From Bacillota bacterium (GTDB lineage: Bacteria; Bacillota; Clostridia; Lachnospirales; Lachnospiraceae): 64,000 nucleotides of DNA. Positions 61,105 through 64,000 of the stretch are shown piece after piece. The notes under the pieces were generated by a model. It was given only the letters and a program-made list of their open reading frames with translations. It made no database searches and was not told the DNA's origin. The stretch's first letter is position 1. Every line of letters starts with the position of its first letter. The stretch lies in the NCBI GenBank assembly GCA_023420935.1, contig JAEZUR010000031.1, forward strand, positions 19,331 through 83,330, read 5' to 3'. The position numbers were made by a program, and so were the translations under genes.

Positions 61105-62625
61105 ATGGATAAGTATATTGTAGAGCTTACAAGTGTATCGAAGAGCTTTCCAGGAGTTATGGCACTAAGCCAGGTAGATTTTAATCTGAAATCTGGTGAA
61201 GTATTAGCTTTGTTAGGAGAAAATGGTGCGGGCAAATCAACCTTAATGAAAATACTAAGTGGTGTTTACACAAAAGATTCAGGTACCATCAAACTATTTG
61301 ATCAGATTGTGGAAGAAATGAATACAAAGAAGGCCCAGGAGTTAGGAGTGGCAATCATTCACCAAGAATTAAATATGTGTGCCCACCTTACAGTAGCACA
61401 AAATATTTTTCTAGGACGTGAATTAACCAAATCAGGCTTACTATCTTCAAAGAAGATGAACCAAGAAGCAAAGAAAATTCTTGATAGTTTAAATATTGCT
61501 ATAGACCCTGAAACCATAGTAGGAGATCTGGCTGTGTCAAAGCAGCAGATGGTTGAGATTGCAAAAGCACTATCAACCAATGCCAAAATACTTATTATGG
61601 ATGAACCAACCTCTGCATTAACTTCTAAGGAGATTGATGATTTGTTTGTTATCATACATAAGTTAAAGAAGGAAGGTTGTGGCATCGTATACATATCACA
61701 TCGTTTAGAAGAATTGGAGCATATCGTAGATCGAGTTACCATTTTACGAGATGGTCAGTATATCACCAGTATGGATTATAAAGACACCTCATTGGCAGAA
61801 ATTATATCTTATATGGTTGGGCGAGAGATTAAAGAAAAGTTTCCGAGAGTGAGCTGTGAAAGAAGAGAGAAAATTCTTGAGGTTCGTAATTTAAACGCTG
61901 GAAGAATGGTGCGCAATATAAATTTAGATTTATTTGCTGGAGAAATTGTTGGGATAGCAGGGCTCATGGGTGCTGGAAGAACGGAAACAACTAGGGCAAT
62001 CTTTGGTGTTGATCCGAAAGAGAGCGGTGAAATTATTCTGGATGGTAAACACATTAAAATAGAAAAACCAATGGATGCTATAAAGGCAGGTATTGTGCTG
62101 GCGCCAGAAGATAGAAAAAAGGACGGTTTATGTACGAAGCTCAGCGTTCGTGATAATGTAGCACTTCCCAATTTAGATATCATTTGCAATAAAGTTGGAC
62201 TGGTAAACCGTAAAAAGGAAAAGGATATGACTAATAAGGCGGTCATTGACTTGAAAATCAAACTTCCCAATATTGAAGTAGATGTTGGTAGCTTATCCGG
62301 TGGTAATCAACAAAAAGTGGTAGTAGGGAAATGGCTAGTCAGAAACTCAAGAGTTGTTATTTTTGATGAACCTACCAGAGGAATAGATGTGGCTGCTAAA
62401 GTTGAAATATACAATCTTATGAATGAATTAAAAATGCAAGGAATCGGAGTGTTGTTTGTATCGTCTGAGATGCCTGAAGTTATGGGAATTAGTGATCGGA
62501 TTTTAGTCATGTGTGATGGAAGAATCACTGGTGAGCTGGATATACATGAGGCAACTCAAGATGCAATCCTACAGTTCGCAACAAGCTTTGATAAGAAGAT
62601 AGACAAACAAGTAAGTATTTCATAA
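61105..62625 (+). CDS. CUT2 sugar ABC transporter ATP-binding protein (RbsA/MglA type)
   Basis: A 506-residue ATPase with two intact-type domains: NBD1 Walker A GENGAGKST, signature region VSKQQMVEIAKAL, Walker B ILIMDEPTSAL and H-loop YISHR; NBD2 GLMGAGRTE, LSGGNQQK and IFDEPTRGID. It is the normal counterpart of the degenerate protein at 59508, which makes the losses there easy to see. It powers uptake by the permease at 62717 and the binding protein at 63792. The sugar is not determined. Confidence 0.92.
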   Translation: MDKYIVELTSVSKSFPGVMALSQVDFNLKSGEVLALLGENGAGKSTLMKILSGVYTKDSGTIKLFDQIVEEMNTKKAQELGVAIIHQELNMCAHLTVAQNIFLGRELTKSGLLSSKKMNQEAKKILDSLNIAIDPETIVGDLAVSKQQMVEIAKALSTNAKILIMDEPTSALTSKEIDDLFVIIHKLKKEGCGIVYISHRLEELEHIVDRVTILRDGQYITSMDYKDTSLAEIISYMVGREIKEKFPRVSCERREKILEVRNLNAGRMVRNINLDLFAGEIVGIAGLMGAGRTETTRAIFGVDPKESGEIILDGKHIKIEKPMDAIKAGIVLAPEDRKKDGLCTKLSVRDNVALPNLDIICNKVGLVNRKKEKDMTNKAVIDLKIKLPNIEVDVGSLSGGNQQKVVVGKWLVRNSRVVIFDEPTRGIDVAAKVEIYNLMNELKMQGIGVLFVSSEMPEVMGISDRILVMCDGRITGELDIHEATQDAILQFATSFDKKIDKQVSIS

Positions 62626-62716
62626 GGTTATCAACAAAAGGGAGATATGATTGAACAAAAAAGCGTGTTCAACAATTGATTGGAGTGTCGGTCGCAGCCG
62701 GCAGATAGGTGAAAAA

Positions 62717-63721
62717 ATGGAAAAAACGAATAAACAAAATGTACTAAAGAAATTGTTTGTAATAAGAGGTATGGGTCAGGTAATAACAGTTACCATTGGA
62801 CTTATTATCCTGTGCATTGTATTTGGGATTGTAAATCCTATCTTTTTCTCTGGTAAAAATGTAGCGAATCTGCTTCGTCAGATTGCTCCCATTCTAATCA
62901 TAGGAATTGGGCAGTCGTACGTATTAATAACTGGCAATATCGATCTATCGATTGGTTCTGTTGTTGGAATGAGCTGTATGATTTCCGCTACGTTAATGAC
63001 AAAGGGAGTAAATCCTTTGGTTGCAGTACTAATTACAATTATTTGTTGCCTGGCAGTAGGTATTCTAAATGGAGAATTAGTAGCAAAATGTAAATTACCA
63101 CCATTTATCGCAACCCTTGGCACAATGACTATAGCAAGGGGTATTGCACAGATAGTGAACAATAACTATAATACGGGATCGATCGGGGAAGGTGCCAAGG
63201 GATTCCGAGATTTCTTCTATTATGGAAAAACAATTGGATTATATAATACCATTTGGATTGCTATCGTTTTATGGATCGTTTTTGACTTTATACTAAGCAG
63301 GACTCGAACTGGACGTCATGTTTATGCCATAGGAAGTAACATTGATGCATCTAAATTATCTGGTGTAAATGTGACTTCCACAACCATTAAAGCATATTTG
63401 GTAAGCGCAATCTGTGCATGTACCGTTGGACTTATGACATGTGCAACCACAGGTATGGGAACCATGGATGCGGGAAATTGTTATGAAATGTATGCAGTTG
63501 CAGCGTCTGTAATTGGAGGTGTAAGTACACTGGGTGGTCAGGGAATTCTTCTTGGTACCGTAATTGGTGCCTCCATCTGGGGTGTTTTACAAAACGGCCT
63601 ACAATTTGCAGGAGCTCCAGTGGCTATTAGAAATATAACCATCGGTATTATCGTAGTGGTATCCGTTCTTCTTGATGTGGTAGTTCGTACTGGCAAGCCA
63701 AGAAAAAAGAAGACAAATTAG
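62717..63721 (+). CDS. CUT2 sugar ABC transporter permease (RbsC type)
   Basis: A 334-residue permease with about eight to ten hydrophobic segments and the motifs ITGNIDLSIGSVVGMSC, CKLPPFIATLGTMTIARG and AIGSNIDASKLSGVNV. ATG 62717 (MEKTNKQN) is used; TTG 62651 is in frame behind AGGGAGA and would add 22 residues of non-membrane sequence, so the start is uncertain. It forms the channel for the sugar carried by the partial binding protein downstream. Confidence 0.88.
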   Translation: MEKTNKQNVLKKLFVIRGMGQVITVTIGLIILCIVFGIVNPIFFSGKNVANLLRQIAPILIIGIGQSYVLITGNIDLSIGSVVGMSCMISATLMTKGVNPLVAVLITIICCLAVGILNGELVAKCKLPPFIATLGTMTIARGIAQIVNNNYNTGSIGEGAKGFRDFFYYGKTIGLYNTIWIAIVLWIVFDFILSRTRTGRHVYAIGSNIDASKLSGVNVTSTTIKAYLVSAICACTVGLMTCATTGMGTMDAGNCYEMYAVAASVIGGVSTLGGQGILLGTVIGASIWGVLQNGLQFAGAPVAIRNITIGIIVVVSVLLDVVVRTGKPRKKKTN

Positions 63722-63791
63722 TTTACATAACAATGGTATTAAAGCCTAGGCTTTGATATAAAAACAAACAACCAAGGGAGGTTACTAGGAA

Positions 63792-64000
63792 ATGAAGAGA
63801 AAGGTATTAGCTATTTTGTTATGTTTATGCATGGTTTTAGCAATGGGGTGTTCTAAGAAGAATGAGGCTACGACAGGAGATAGTGCAAAAACAGAGAAGA
63901 CAGATGATGCGGCGGCTACCGATGAAGCTGCAGTAGGTGAAAAATTTAAAGTTTATCTAATAACCATGGATCAAATGGATCAACATTGGGTTAATGTGGA
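63792..64000 (+). CDS. Partial sugar-binding lipoprotein of the second CUT2 transporter
   Basis: The first 69 residues are in the window; the gene continues beyond 64000. A signal peptide ends in the lipobox AMGC (Cys20), followed by an Ala/Thr/Asp/Lys linker (TEKTDDAAATDEAAV) like that of the MglB-type protein at 887. The start of a periplasmic-binding domain follows (FKVYLITMDQMDQHW). GGGAGG lies ten bases before the ATG. Position after ATPase and permease marks it as the binding protein of this transporter. Confidence 0.85.
   Translation, partial: MKRKVLAILLCLCMVLAMGCSKKNEATTGDSAKTEKTDDAAATDEAAVGEKFKVYLITMDQMDQHWVNV

Noticed and set aside
62647..62679. Ten-codon frame MIEQKSVFNN ahead of the permease
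   Set aside because: It overlaps the possible TTG start of the permease in another frame; nothing supports translation beyond the shared ribosome site.
1..64000. CRISPR arrays, insertion sequences, prophage, tRNA or rRNA genes
   Set aside because: No regularly spaced repeats with unique spacers, no transposase or phage-type proteins and no recognisable RNA genes were found; the repeats seen are palindromes and one short degenerate tandem array.

Overview
The window is AT-rich Gram-positive DNA with strong AGGAGG-type ribosome binding sites, lipoprotein-anchored solute-binding proteins, an anaerobe's iron-sulfur and flavin proteins, a spore photoproduct lyase and xylan-utilisation genes. This points to an anaerobic, spore-forming, plant-polysaccharide-degrading Clostridia of the Lachnospiraceae type, similar to Lachnoclostridium (Clostridium) phytofermentans. 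The assignment is an inference from gene content; no rRNA or tRNA gene was recognised.

Layout. 1-542: tail of a regulator with a GyrI-like effector domain. 0.9-11.2 kb: galactose-type CUT2 ABC transporter (mglBAC), a small membrane protein, then a sensing operon (YesN-type regulator, LytS/YesM-type kinase, membrane-anchored sugar-binding protein, second MglB-like lipoprotein). 11.3-14.3 kb: feoA-feoB with a convergent DtxR-type regulator. 14.4-17.8 kb: MarR regulator, two single-domain ArsA ATPases and an 83-residue protein. 17.9-29 kb: mostly single genes (sulfite/nitrite reductase, SOD-like protein, splB, FtsH paralogue, cytochrome b5-like protein, hydrolase, SatP-type transporter, fructokinase, HD protein, VanZ-like protein, oxidoreductase). 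29.3-37.4 kb: xylan/xylo-oligosaccharide locus (GH43, AraC regulator, CUT1 transporter, GH3). 37.5-45.2 kb: accessory and regulatory genes (esterase remnant, glycosyltransferase-PadR, TetR-flavoprotein, WYL regulator, GNAT, DUF3793, ABC-F). 45.4-51.1 kb: copper locus (copZ, copA, lipoprotein, csoR, HMA-TauE/SafE-cupredoxin fusion). 51.1-56.6 kb: ferredoxin/flavodoxin protein, pdxST, membrane iron-sulfur protein, DUF554, C_GCAxxG protein, lipoprotein. 56.8-64 kb: a second YesN/LytS module, whose third gene is a degenerate ABC ATPase, followed by a second CUT2 transporter that runs off the end.

How genes work together. Both CUT2 transporters sit beside a YesN/LytS two-component pair, but the third component differs. 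In the first pair the kinase has an extracellular sensor and a membrane-anchored sugar-binding protein. In the second the kinase has almost no extracellular part and is encoded with an ABC protein whose ATP-binding and hydrolysis motifs are destroyed, suggesting transporter-coupled signalling.

In the arsA cluster, the MarR protein and the 83-residue protein end in the same five residues (KITIE), encoded by different codons. This contains the I-x-I motif known to dock on alpha-crystallin domains, and both ArsA proteins end in such a domain. Several intergenic regions also carry unusually long palindromes, including a cloverleaf-like fold after csoR and a palindrome family with a shared loop sequence but unrelated stems.
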